NCBI GenBank assembly: GCA_963556195.1
Contig: OY744519.1
Span: 103,475,500-103,539,499 of the forward strand
Direction: 5' to 3'
Length of the DNA stretch: 64,000 nt
Source of the DNA: Sepiola atlantica
Taxonomy: Eukaryota; Mollusca; Cephalopoda; Sepiida; Sepiolidae
Shown: piece after piece, positions 53,939-64,000 of the stretch
How the letters are laid out: each line of letters opens with the position of its first letter
Numbering within the stretch: the stretch's first letter is position 1
Program-made: the position numbers and the translations under genes
The notes under the pieces: generated by a model
Seen by the model: the letters and a program-made list of their open reading frames with translations, nothing else
Databases searched by the model: none
Told to the model about the DNA's origin: nothing

Positions 53939-54554
53939 CGTTTATAAATGTGTGTGTATATATGCTTGTCGGAGTTTACATTTTTGTTGATGTATATATT
54001 ATACATTTTTGCGCATTTTGGCATATATTTCAGCCATGCTACTCTATTTCACATAAACATCTCCATCTCTTGGGAGAATAATTGTTTTACTTCCCTCTTT
54101 TAAATGCAGATTTTTATCAAAACCAGCATCTGTTTGTGGAGGTGGTGAGGTGGTGGGGGCAATATCACTTTTAACAAAATATCCCTGGTATTAACTAAAT
54201 TTGCAAAACACATTTTTTTTAAATGAGATTAAAAAAAAGAATAACATTTATTTTTTATTGTTTCTCAATTCTTTTTCGATTTTTATTTTTGTAAAGGACA
54301 TTAAGTTTAATTGAAGAAAAAAAAAATAGTTTTCTTTATTAACTTAGCATTTTACCAAATGCCAAGAATTATACATAACATCTTCATATTAATAGCTGTA
54401 ACTGCAACCTTCTTTATACATCTAATAAGTGTGACACAGGTGGTCTCTCCCCACCCCCTCTCTCTTTGCTTGTGTCTCCCTCCTTCTCCTTTCAGCCTGT
54501 TTCCTGATCTGTCTGCTTTCATTTGTATCTCTCTTTCTCCCATGTTCTCGATAA

Positions 54555-54950
54555 CTAGTGGACACCCTCCGTCAAAAATGACGAAAAAAATTTCTGCTTC
54601 GCCAGTGTTCATATAAAAACATAGAATTCTGTCAATAATGTAATTTTTCATATATAACTGATTATTATCATTTCTGATGACCTAAGGAAAAAAAAAACAC
54701 CAACCGTTGACTTTTTATTTAAGGTGGATGATTTCTTTCCCAACTCATTTTAGTCGGTAGCAGGTGTCTGACTTGCTATTTGCTTTCTCGTTTCCCCTCA
54801 CCACTTGAAATCGTTTCGTCTAGAGGCTAGAAAAAGGCACTTTTTTATTCGCTAACTTTAGTGTGACAAGACGGGTTTATATTTATTTATATACACATAA
54901 ATACACATTAATTTTTTATTATAGAGTGGAGAATTAGACCACAGAATTTG
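54555..54950 (+). mobile_element. Repeat family T, copy 2
   Basis: CCCTCCGTCAAAAATGACGA through TTATTATAGAGTGGAGAATT. Same order and orientation as 36770-37215. Confidence 0.62.
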
Positions 54951-54997
54951 ATGATATTTTCAAGATGAGACATTGTTCGTTACATGATTTACATGTG

Positions 54998-55045
54998 TGA
55001 AACCGAAGAAGGCTGGGAAGTACACTGGCTGAAACGTTGTGGAAA
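54998..55045 (+). mobile_element. GAAACGTTG motif fragment
   Basis: AACCGAAGAAGGCTGGGAAG then TACACTGGCTGAAACGTTGT, the diverged subfamily seen at 46880. Confidence 0.5.
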
Positions 55046-55384
55046 TAAAAAACACAAAAAACAAAGACAACTATGTAAAAAGTGCAAATAAACGAAAAAC
55101 TTTGTTTTGTTTTTTAATCTATAAATTCAAAAGAAAATGACGATGATTATGATGATCCTCCTCCTCCTCCTCCTACTACTCCTTTTTACATGCTGATATG
55201 TGTTGAATGGAGTTAGTCTAGGGTTACATAATCTGGGCTTAATATTAAAAAAAAAAAAAAATTTTTGAATAAAAAAAATATGGGAAAACGTTTTCATTTA
55301 AATTTTATTCAAATAAATAAAATCTCCATAAGACATAAAAACGTGACATTTGTATTTGTTCAAATTGTGTAATTTAAAAAAAAA

Positions 55385-56335
55385 TGTTTATTCTGCTTTT
55401 ATTCACCCTAAACAAGGCACATTGCCACTGAGATGTAAGATGCTACTGTGGATTAGGGACATTCTAAGTGGGGAGTTGTGAAGTGAGATGTTTGTTCATA
55501 TTACATTTAAATTTCTGTATGTGGGTATAGTCGGGGAAATGGGAAGCAGGGGGGGAATTCCAAAAGCAAGCAGTTTGAGGAAAGAAGCTATTAGAGTAGA
55601 AGGCTTTCCGGCATCTAGGGATCTCTACAACGAATAAGTCGGATTTTGCTTCTTGTCGAATGGGTCAAGGGTATTTACGTTGGCGGAGTACAAGTGCAGT
55701 AAGTTCATTGAAGCATATTCCATGGAAGTACTTGTAAAACAAGCACAGGGATGCAACATTGTAGAGATGGGACAGGGATACTGCCATTGCTCAATATTCT
55801 ATTATTGAAATAGAATTAAGCATGTTTAACCGTGCTTGCATGGCAGACCATAGAAGAGATCATAAACTGCCAACCATGAGCCTCTCCCCCTTGGACAGAG
55901 TGCAAAAAAGAATTTCTCACCTAATAGGTCCCACACTGTTTGCAAAACTCCAGCCCTGTCGCATCGCCACAGTGTTGCATCTCTGTGCTTGTTTTACAAG
56001 TACTTCTACAGAATGTGCTCCTATGAACATACTGCCTATGTACCTCCCAACGTAAATACCACCGACCCATCCGACTAACAACAAAATCTCACCCCTTCAA
56101 TGTAAAGGTCCAGAAGATTTTCTACTCTAGTAGCTTCTTTCCTTAGATCAGTTGTCTTTGGAATTTCCTCCGTTTCACCGACCATACCAAGATGCAGAAA
56201 TTTAAATGTAACATGAACAAACATCTTGCTGCCAAACTCCCCACCAAGGTTGCTCCCTATAAATCTGATCCCCATCACAGTAGTCCCTTATGTTTCAGTG
56301 GCTATATGTCTTGTTTGGGGCAAACTAAAATAAAA
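55385..56335. mobile_element. LINE C-terminus, inverted pair, copy 2
   Basis: 55385-55780 is the minus-strand C-terminus with 3' UTR (ACCCTAAACAAGGCACATTG). 55850-56335 is the plus-strand version: SLSPLDRVQKRISHLIGPTL, then YKYFYRMCSYE in a shifted frame, and a 3' UTR ending GTTTGGGGCAAACTAAAATA. Between lies CATTGCTCAATATTCTATTA TTGAAATAG ... ACCGTGCTTGCATG, shared with 51890-51945. Broken frames on both sides. Confidence 0.72.
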
Positions 56336-56349
56336 TAAACATTTTTTAA

Positions 56350-57885
56350 ATAAAAGGTATCCCAAACCAGCGTAGTTTAGAGTGTGAAAATGGGTAAATA
56401 TAGTGAAATTCCGTTCAATTTCAACTTGCGATATCGCATTTACTTTTTAATTTTTAGTTATTTTGATAAAATTTAGATGTCAACAATATTTAATTTTTCT
56501 CTTTATAAATGTGCAATACTTTTTCTTGTGTATTTAATAGTTCTTATTTTTCCCGGCTACTTCAAGTTATGTTGCTATTTTCAATGACGAGCAATTTATT
56601 TTATTAATGTTGATGTTTTCAAATTGGGTGTCTGCAATCTCTATGTAAATAGTCTCATCTTAAAGAAAAAGAGCCACTCGTTAATATGATGGTTTTCATA
56701 TAGGGTTTTAAGTTGTCTTTCACAAAAAGAATCCAAGTTGAAAACTTTAGTAAATAAATTTTTTGTCCCTATTATCAAATTGTGTTTTGGTCGGTTTTTG
56801 TATTGGCCAAATCTGAGTTTTTTTATTATTTTTTATTATTATTTACTATTAAAAGAAAATCTAGCTTGATTTCTACTTTGCTATGAATCATATATTAAGA
56901 AGATGGAATATGTTAACTGTTGAAATAAATCTTATATGAACAGTTGAAGTTGCATTTCCGTGTCATTTTTGTACGTTTTTTTTAAGGGTAATGGGATTTT
57001 GTCCAATGTTTAAGCTGGTTTGATCTAATAATTATTGCTTCGATAATGATTAATTTTCATTTACCACAAGATGACATTACATTTATAAGGATTTTTACTT
57101 GTTCAAAGCCTGCTTTTTTAGTTATACACTAGTGTTGGGTCGGAATCGGGAATCGAAAAAAAATCAGAACTTTTGGGGATATCAAAATCGGAAAAATTTG
57201 AGCCTAATTTCCGATTCAAAAACGATTCTTTAAAAAAAAATTAACTTAATGTTCCATTGCTATAGTACCTAATGATAAATATTTATTGTTTTTAAACTAT
57301 TAGTAAAACTAAAATCTTTAGATTATAATAACATCAAATTATGATGTAAATTTGTGTAAAACAAAACCCCAAATAAATGAAACTTTGCATAAATTTGCTA
57401 GGTACCCTTTAAAAAATTCAGTTGATTAACAAAGTTGCGAAAAATGTTTAAAAATGAAATAAAACAAGTTTGCGATAAGAAAAGCTTCAAATATCAGAAA
57501 ATTCCTATATAGACGACCTTAAATCGACACTTTTAATGAACTCTTTCAATAGGTGGGTCTATACTTGCACAGGTGATTACTTTTTATGCTGTGGCTGTGT
57601 TCTTTTATGCACTTTCGTTATTGGAATCGGAAACAGAATCGGTAATTGTATCGGAATCAGGGAAAAATATTGGAATTGTCCCATCACTAGGATACACTGA
57701 CAATTGCTTTCTGAAAAAATAGTACACAAGACAGCAATTTTTCTAATTTCTAACAAACTTTAAACAGTCATAATTCGGTGACTAATTGTATCATTGTTTA
57801 TGTTTTGCAAAGATCTATGTGTCCACATTAAAAAGTTTTTAGATATAATGAAAATAAAATTTAGGTTTGAGATACCTAGTAGAAG
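56350..57885. mobile_element. TIR element K, copy 2
   Basis: Starts AGGTATCCCAAACCAG and ends TTTGAGATACCTAG. It follows copy 1 through GAGCCACTCGTTAATATGA, TTAAGAAGATGGAATATG and TTACATTTATAAGG. It is interrupted at 57130 by a 560-bp hAT-type element. No clear flanking duplication. Confidence 0.62.
57130..57689. mobile_element. hAT-type non-autonomous element, 560 bp, nested in K
   Basis: Termini TAGTGTTGGG and CCCATCACTA as in the 408-bp copy at 17748. Flanks TTATACAC and GGATACAC (6 of 8 match). The undisturbed K copy at 48518 reads GTTATACACTG straight through, so the empty site is known and the insertion point is confirmed. Internal GGAATCGGAA phrases; no transposase. Confidence 0.85.
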
Positions 57886-57889
57886 AGGA

Positions 57890-59035
57890 GAGATCTTAGA
57901 CTGGGCACTTAATCACGACCATCGTAATAACCAGGTCAGAGCACTGGAAAATGACGTCATGCTCTAAAGTAACAAATGAGATCTGTCGAACAGTCAGACT
58001 ATTTGAATTTTGACCTCTCCCTTCACTTAAAAATTCATCAAAATTCAGAAAATAAACCAATTTTAGTGAAATTGTCAGTATTTATTAATTAACGATCATT
58101 GAATATAATTAACTTTATTAGAAATCTTAGTATAAATGTATTATTTCGTGTAATTTGCATAGGTTAGAGAGCAAACATTAAATTAATACTTAAAAATAAA
58201 AGTGTGGTGTTTTTAAAACATGAACATTTTTCGTTGGAAAATAATTTGTCTGATTTAATATTCATTCTTTAAATAAGTTCATTCTTTCTGGATTATTTTT
58301 AATGTTTAAGTTGATTTTTATGACAACCTGGTCTACATCGAATGAAAAGACTATCAGTTATGCTGAATGGAAATATTTCTTGATTTATAAACACAAGAAG
58401 ACAAATTCCTATTCTGAGGCAGTTTTATTCTTCATATGAACATTTCATTATCATTAGTTTTAGATGAATAATTTGATAAGAAATGTTCTCATTTCCTAAA
58501 AAATTAAATGATGTTTCTTGATTTTTTTCAACTTAAAAATAAATCAAACAGTAAAAGTAAATCAAACATGAAAGAGTACGAATTCAGTAAAGTAACACAA
58601 AATCAATAATTCAAAATAATTAATTAATAGAACATTTATTGAAATAAATGAAAATATGTATTTTTTGGTTTTGTTTTATTTTGCAAAAAGAACAGTTTAT
58701 TTACAATATAGTAAAAATGTGTAATAAATTAAAACAGTCATGTTTTTTTTTGCGGGGAGGGGATTTTTTTTTATAAACGGACAATTTTTTTAAAGAAATT
58801 TAAATTTGTAAAAACAGTTTCTTTGAATATGTGATTTTTTTCAAGATGAACAGTTTATTTACAATATATTATTATTTGAATTTTTGCACACAATTTGAAC
58901 GAAATTTATTAATTAGTCTTAAATTCTAATTTATTTTTTAAAGACTTGAAAATCGAACTTTAATGTAATGCCTTAATCGTTGGAAGCCATATTTTAATTT
59001 TTTATTTTCTTTCGTGCTTAATTTCTATAAAAAAA
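57890..59035. other. AT-rich DNA, no recognised feature
   Basis: Very AT-rich with many A and T runs. No long frame or repeat match seen. Confidence 0.5.
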
Positions 59036-59039
59036 GGAA

Positions 59040-59148
59040 ACAAGTTAACAATGATTTCCAAGTGAATGAATAATCCTTAGGAGGATAGCAAGGAAATAAA
59101 GTCACAATAGCAGGAGCAAGTTAACAATTATTTCCAAATGAATGGTCG
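59040..59148. repeat. Direct repeat of ~30 bp
   Basis: CAAGTTAACAATGATTTCCA AGTGAATG (59041-59068) recurs with two changes at 59120-59147. Confidence 0.7.
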
Positions 59149-59306
59149 TGAGTCTGCTTGCCCTGATTACTTGCTGACAACAGATAGACGCATGTGCCTA
59201 AGCATTTCCGGTCCTCATATATAGTGGTTCTTACTACCCACTATCAATGACATCATCAGGAAAACTCGACTCAGTTAACTGGCCTGGGGTATTATGCTTA
59301 ATACAT

Positions 59307-59605
59307 ATATGGCATAATCACGTTGACACACTGGTTCTCATTATATCACCAAAGTTAAGTGACGTTGAACCTAGTCAATACCAGGTGGGTGTCCATTTGG
59401 GAATACCACATGCTGTATGTGGGAGGACCGCGACACCTCCTGCAACAAAAATGCAAAAACTAATGTTGTTAAAACTCATGAGCAAGATAAACATGTGACT
59501 GGGAACCGCTTGTGAATTTGATATTTCTTAGAAACTTCTTCCCTCATAGGAAGCCGACTGAACCCTCTAAGGGTGCATACCTCACCAGGACAGGACTGCC
59601 TAGTA
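59307..59605 (+). mobile_element. 5S rRNA-derived SINE, second copy
   Basis: 59307-59420 follows 5S (GGCATAATCACGTTGACACA, ACCAAAGTTAAGTGACGTTG, GGGAATACCACATGCTG). The tail (GTGACTGGGAACCGCTTGTG AATTTGATA, then GGGTGCATACC..CCAGGACAGG) aligns with the 9125-9301 tail. More diverged than the first copy, and no target duplication found. Confidence 0.82.
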
Positions 59606-60039
59606 CGCCAATAAAGTGCCAAATTCTGTAGAGAGGATAGATTCGTCCATTAATTTATTTCCTAAAATATAAAAAGACACTATTTTAATGTCACTTGATC
59701 TGCCCGTAGTAGTACATTTGCGATCGATTGATTGGACATCACTATAATGGATTAATGTCATTCTGACACAACCTGATTGAATTAGAAGGTCAATCTTCAA
59801 AGTTGTTGCTTTTGGCAAAACAACGTGAAAACAACTCCGAGAGGAGATATTATTATACACCGCTGAACAAACAGGAGATTGTATCTTGTTGAAGAGTTGT
59901 TATTTCTTTGACAAGGTAAAAAAAAAAAATAAACCTGCGCACGATCACTTGATATGCAAACACGACTTTTTTTTTGCGCTTCTTCCTATGTTCTGTCCGT
60001 CCTTGTGAGATTTTCAAAAGATACAGCATCACTCTCTAT

Positions 60040-60620
60040 CTCTATAAAGTTACGGTGTATGTTTATATATTTCTACGCATAGGATTCATTCCTAAACTTA
60101 TGAAATCAGCATTATGAATTTGGAACACGGCTGCTAAGTGTAAGGGATAGTAATGTGGGCTATATTTAGTTTAATTTAGTTTCATACAAAGGGGACAAAG
60201 ATGGGGTGATACCCCTTTGTGAAAATTCAGATACCTCCAATTTGGGGGAAATTTTAACCATAGGTATTAGACATCAATTAATAAATATTCCTCAAATTTC
60301 AGTTTCTTTGCAGTATTTTAATGGTTTTTTAAAGGAATATAATATTCAAACATTTAAGATTTGCATAAAATTTGATCATAGTCATTAGACACTAATTAAG
60401 AAAGATTCGCTGAATTTCAATTTCTTCTTTAGACATTTTCTAGAATCCAAATCATGTAATGGATTTTGATCAAAATTGGAATAAAAGTTCTAGACATAAG
60501 GTTTAGTATCATTATGTTTTGATTTTAATTTTCGTAAGGGGACATAAAAGTGGTGCAAAACTGTTCTGTTTGGGGAATTCATTTTACCCGTCTTGGGATG
60601 GATATTCTTCTAGTTAAATT
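60040..60620 (+). mobile_element. Family R, ~580-bp plus copy
   Basis: From GGATTCATTCCTAAACTTAT through ATGTAATGGATTTTGATCAA to GACATAAAAGTGGTGCAAAA and CTGTTTGGGGAATTCATTTT. The best copy of the family. Ends near GGATATTCTTCTAG. No coding frame; AT-rich. Confidence 0.65.
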
Positions 60621-60754
60621 ATATTTTTGAATAGGATTTAAAAAAAAAATGTTTTTTGTTGCATTTTTTATTTCAATAAATAATCAGTTAATAGTAAAAA
60701 CTAATAAGTCAATGGGCTGAAAGTTAGGGATCATATACGAACGACTCAAATAAA

Positions 60755-61045
60755 ATTAAGGCCAAAAGCCACTCGAGGACAAGGGTTTATAAGATAGAAT
60801 GATAAGACAAATTATGTTATTTGAACTATCCAAACATATAAAAGTCTGATTTTAATTAAAAAAAAAAGTTTTAGCCTCAAAAAAAAAAAATTGGAATTTT
60901 CTTTCTTTTTTTATATTTCCAATTCACCGTTTCCTTTTTAGTTATGATCGAAGCTAAAAGTTTCTTGAGGATAAGAGTCAATGAGGCGGAATGATTGTCA
61001 GTCGAAAGATGAGGAATATTATGAGAGGATTGAAAATTATTAATG
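60755..61045 (-). mobile_element. Repeat family S, minus-strand copy
   Basis: GGCCAAAAGCCACTCGAGGA, AATGATTGTCAGTCGAAAGA and AATATTATGAGAGGATTGAA are reverse complements of phrases at 45625 and 30970. Poly-A interruptions inside. Confidence 0.5.
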
Positions 61046-61069
61046 GAATGAACTAAGATCGATTATTAT

Positions 61070-61435
61070 GTTTCTGAATTTTTTAAATGAGGATTGATAA
61101 TTTGTATAATTTGGACTACTGTTCTCATCTTGAGTGTTATCACAACGTTTCGGACGCTGTAACCTCCGGCCTTTTTCAGGTGTATCTTTTTGAACTCGGG
61201 AATATTTCTGTCAAACTCGGGAATCTGGACGAAATTTCGAACGGAACCCTTTATTTAATCCATGAGGGTAGCATGCTCTTATTCCGTCAGTCATGACTGG
61301 GAGAAGTCTTCAGTAATTCATAATTCTTCGTATTGTCCGCACCAAGGATTGAACCTTTGTGATGATAACACTCAAAATGAGAACAGTAGTCCGAATAATC
61401 CAAATTATACAAATAAGTTTGATTAAATGCATAGT
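61070..61435 (-). mobile_element. tRNA/GAAACGTTG composite repeat, copy 8 (best inverted termini)
   Basis: The left tail TTGTATAATTTGGACTACTG TTCTCATCTTGAG is mirrored at the right by CTCAAAATGAGAACAGTAGT CCGAATAATCCAAATTATAC. Between them, on the minus strand, lie a B-box-like GGTTCAATCC (61356-61347), the body CAGTCATGACTGACGG and the motif CCTGAAAAAGGCCGG ... CGTCCGAAACGTTGTG. It clearly shows a SINE-like unit inside inverted copies of its tail. Confidence 0.72.
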
Positions 61436-61589
61436 TTTTAAAAGCTGACCCATAATAGATTTTATGGGGGAAAAGTTAAAGTGAGGATGGTCAAACTTTT
61501 CTAAGAAAAATTATCTTCAATCACCAAGAGATGTTTTAGGTTTATTCATTTTTGGAAATCAACTCCTAAATACTCATATATTGAAAAAT

Positions 61590-61835
61590 AGCAGGGATAC
61601 CCATCAGGGTTTCAGAGTCAGAGGGAGTCGGAGATTTTGGAAGGAGCTGGAGTCGAACTTGTCAGAATGGTAGGAAGTGGGGTTGGATTTTTCCATCTCC
61701 AAAGAATCAATAGACAGTCTGAATAGTGGAAGACTTTAAAATAAGGAGTTGAGGTTTTAATTTTCGGAATCGGAATCTTACAAATCAGCCAGACCTTATA
61801 CTTTCCAACTCTGTAACCCAGTTTTACTCCGGGGC
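61590..61835. mobile_element. GACTCC-type hAT-like MITE, copy 4
   Basis: CAGGGTTTCAGAGTCAGAGG GAGTCGGAG at the left, GGAGCTGGAGTCGAACTTG inside and CTTTCCAACTCTGTAACCC at the right. Reverse orientation of the GACTCC phrases relative to 8555. Confidence 0.55.
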
Positions 61836-62272
61836 GGAGTGGGGTGGGGTGGGGGAATGGATAATTAAATAAAAGAGTGTAAAAAAAAATGTGTAACATA
61901 CTTTAAAACTTCTTTCTTTTTACATATCGTCAATCCAGTTATTTTTTAAACACACCCTCCCACTGACTGCCCCCTCATCCCTCTCTTTCTCGCAACTGGT
62001 TCAATGTAGAAGAAAACAAGCTGCCTGACTGTTTGACCTCGTTTCAGTGTTGTTTTTGAAACTACTACCTGTAGGAATGATTTGCACTGATTTGGTCCCT
62101 GGTAACCTAAGCGGATGAATATTTTTACAGTATTTTTTTTTTTTACCATAACCAGGTCGCGATCACACTGAATCTAATGATGTAAAATGTATAAGTGTAT
62201 GTGGCGTAGTTTCTGCTTTTTAGCCCCACTACATACCGTCTCGCCTCAGATATTCGAATTTTTTATATAAAG

Positions 62273-62632
62273 ACTAGCATGGTTATCTGGCGTTGCCCGG
62301 GGGCATGGACAATAAAATAGAAGAGTTAAAAAGTGTGTGTAACATCTCTCTTTAAAAACTTCTCTCCAACTCTCTCTCTCTATCCCTTCCCCTCTCTCTT
62401 ATTTCATCTCCCTCCCCCTTCTCTCCCCTCCCTCCCCTTTCTCTCCCCTCCCTTCTCTTTCCCTTCTTCTTCTTCTTCTTCTTCTTCTTCTTCTTTCTGT
62501 CTCTCCCTCCCTACTTTCCCTCTCTCTTGCATTATTTTGTAACTGGAAAAAAATCGTTGACAGATTACTACATTCTGTTGACAGATTACTAATTCTGTTC
62601 CTGGCGACTCCTGAAACAATTAATGAGTAAAG

Positions 62633-62712
<80 letters not shown>

Positions 62713-62845
62713 TATATTTTGCCCTAGGCAATGTCAAAACAGAATATATCAGTTTTGTGGGTGTGTCTTGTGTAGTTTTTTTAAAACTTTTAGCTGGACA
62801 CACAAACACACACAGGCAACTTTCCTTTATATAATAGACAACATT
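62273..62845 (+). mobile_element. CCCGGCGTT family with (TTC)n and (TA)n insertions
   Basis: The head ACTAGCATGGTTATCTGGCG TTGCCCGGGG and AATAGAAGAG match 15472. CT-rich DNA with (TTC)n (62463-62495) and a long (TA)n (62637-62709) sit in the middle. The end TTTGTGGGTGTGTCTTGTGT ... CAACTTTCCTTTATATAATA matches 15655-15745. A polypurine minus frame here is an artefact. Confidence 0.62.
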
Positions 62846-63225
62846 CTACTTATAAAGAGAGGAGAGGGTTCTTGGATTTTTTAAATCATAATTTAGTTCA
62901 CATGTTAGCATGGAGGATGGGTATTCTTTTCTAATTTGCCTAATTTAACATGAATTACATAATTATCCTAATACTAACACAAAATTAGAAAGCACTCAAT
63001 GTGGTTAGCTCTGGCAATGCCATTGTCAATGAAAAGTGAATCATTCAAACTAAGTCCCAGACTAAATTTCAATGAAAATTTGTTTCTTAGTAAAATAACA
63101 TCAAACGTTGAAGAAGGGAAGAGGGAGTGTACGAGTGCTTTAATGGATACCGATACAGATTATGGAATCGGCTAAGCAGAGTTTACATCCAGTTGGATCT
63201 ATTACATCCGTTTACGCTGTAATGT

Positions 63226-64000
63226 TAGGTATGCTAAATAAAAATATTATTTTCATTATATCTAAAAACTTTTAATGTGGGCACATACATATTTGCAAAA
63301 ATATAAACAATGATACCAAATTTATTTTGGTAGCACAATCAACCACCGTATTATCACTGTTCAAAGTTTGTTAGAAATTAGAAAAGTTGACGTCGTGTGT
63401 AGCATTGGTCCAGAAGTCAATTTTTACATTGTATAACTGAAAATGCGTACTTTTAACAAGTGAAAAATCCATAAAAATGTAATGTCATGGTAAATGAAAA
63501 CTAATCATAATGCAAACAATAATTATTAGATCAAACCAGCCTAAACATTGGGCAAAATTACATTACCCCTCGAAGAAACGTACAAAAATTCAACTTTCAC
63601 TGTTCATATTAGATTGATTTCAAAAGCTAACACATTGAATCTTCTTAATATGATTCATAGCACAGTAGAGATCAAGCTAGATTTTTCTTTTAACAGTAAA
63701 TCAATAAAACAAAATTAACATATGTATCATGTAAAAACAGACGGAAGCACAATTTTATAATAGTAGGTATCACAAACCGGGCTAGTGAAATTACTGTCAA
63801 TTTCAACTTGCGATATCTCGTTTATTGTTTTTAGTTATTTTGATAAAATTTGAATGTAAAGAACATCTAACCCTTTTCCCTTTAAATGTGTAATTCTTTT
63901 TCTTGTGCCATTAATGGTTTTTCTAAGCGATTTCAACTTAGGTCACTATTTTCGATGACGAGCGATTTATTTTTTATGCGAAAAATATGTTGTTGTTTTT
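63226..64000. mobile_element. TIR element K, copy 3, with inverted 3' half
   Basis: 63226-63762 is the 3' half of K on the minus strand (TAGGTATG at the edge, then TTTTAATGTGGGCACATACA). 63764 onward is the 5' half on + (TAGGTATCACAAACCGGGCT) running off the window. The halves have switched relative orientation compared with copies 1 and 2. Confidence 0.6.

Overview
This window looks like AT-rich intergenic or intronic DNA of an animal genome. A mollusc, most likely a cephalopod of the octopus type, is my best guess. That guess rests on the many long (TA)n tracts, several tRNA-derived SINEs, 5S-rRNA-derived SINEs, eroded non-LTR retrotransposon tails and large foldback elements. No diagnostic gene is present, so the species is an inference. 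There is no intact protein-coding gene, operon, CRISPR array or intact tRNA/rRNA gene. The long open frames mostly run through microsatellites or repeat remnants.

Layout. 0-10 kb: (TA)n tracts, two copies of a hairpin element (1.07 and 3.56 kb), a 261-bp foldback (2.88 kb), a tRNA-headed SINE carrying a hammerhead-ribozyme motif (3.36-3.49 kb), a long pyrimidine tract (6.9-7.3 kb) and a complete 5S-derived SINE with a perfect 13-bp target-site duplication (9.0-9.3 kb). 10-20 kb: two more hammerhead motifs (10.3 and 10.7 kb), two copies of a 1.2-1.4 kb composite repeat containing a U2 snRNA 5'-domain fragment and tandem units that themselves resemble U2 (10.8-12.1 and 13.3-14.5 kb), LINE tails, and a 408-bp hAT-type element with a perfect 8-bp duplication (17.75-18.16 kb). 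20-35 kb: LINE tails on both strands, SINEs, a 21-bp-period minisatellite (27.2-27.7 kb) and two weak exon candidates (23.8 and 27.9 kb). 35-50 kb: copies of a tRNA-headed repeat flanked by inverted copies of its own tail, U2-like arrays, a 1.4-kb TIR element with nested insertions (47.3-48.7 kb) and a 435-bp near-perfect foldback (49.5-49.9 kb). 50-64 kb: a candidate terminal exon (50.3 kb) next to a perfect 20-bp hairpin, two loci sharing the same LINE inversion junction (51.7 and 55.4 kb), a hAT-type element nested in the TIR element (57.1 kb), a second 5S SINE, and further copies of earlier families.

The most interesting signals are: (1) three hammerhead-type motifs, two of them joined to Pol III box A/B heads, plus a fourth lacking stem II; (2) a recurrent repeat with a tRNA-like head, a conserved hairpin ending in GAAACGTTG, and variable-length inverted copies of its own 3' tail at its 5' end, reminiscent of Penelope-like insertions; (3) U2-snRNA-derived composite repeats ending in a hairpin; (4) datable nesting and clean duplications that define hAT, 5S-SINE and TIR families. 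All family calls were made by eye; no database search was possible.
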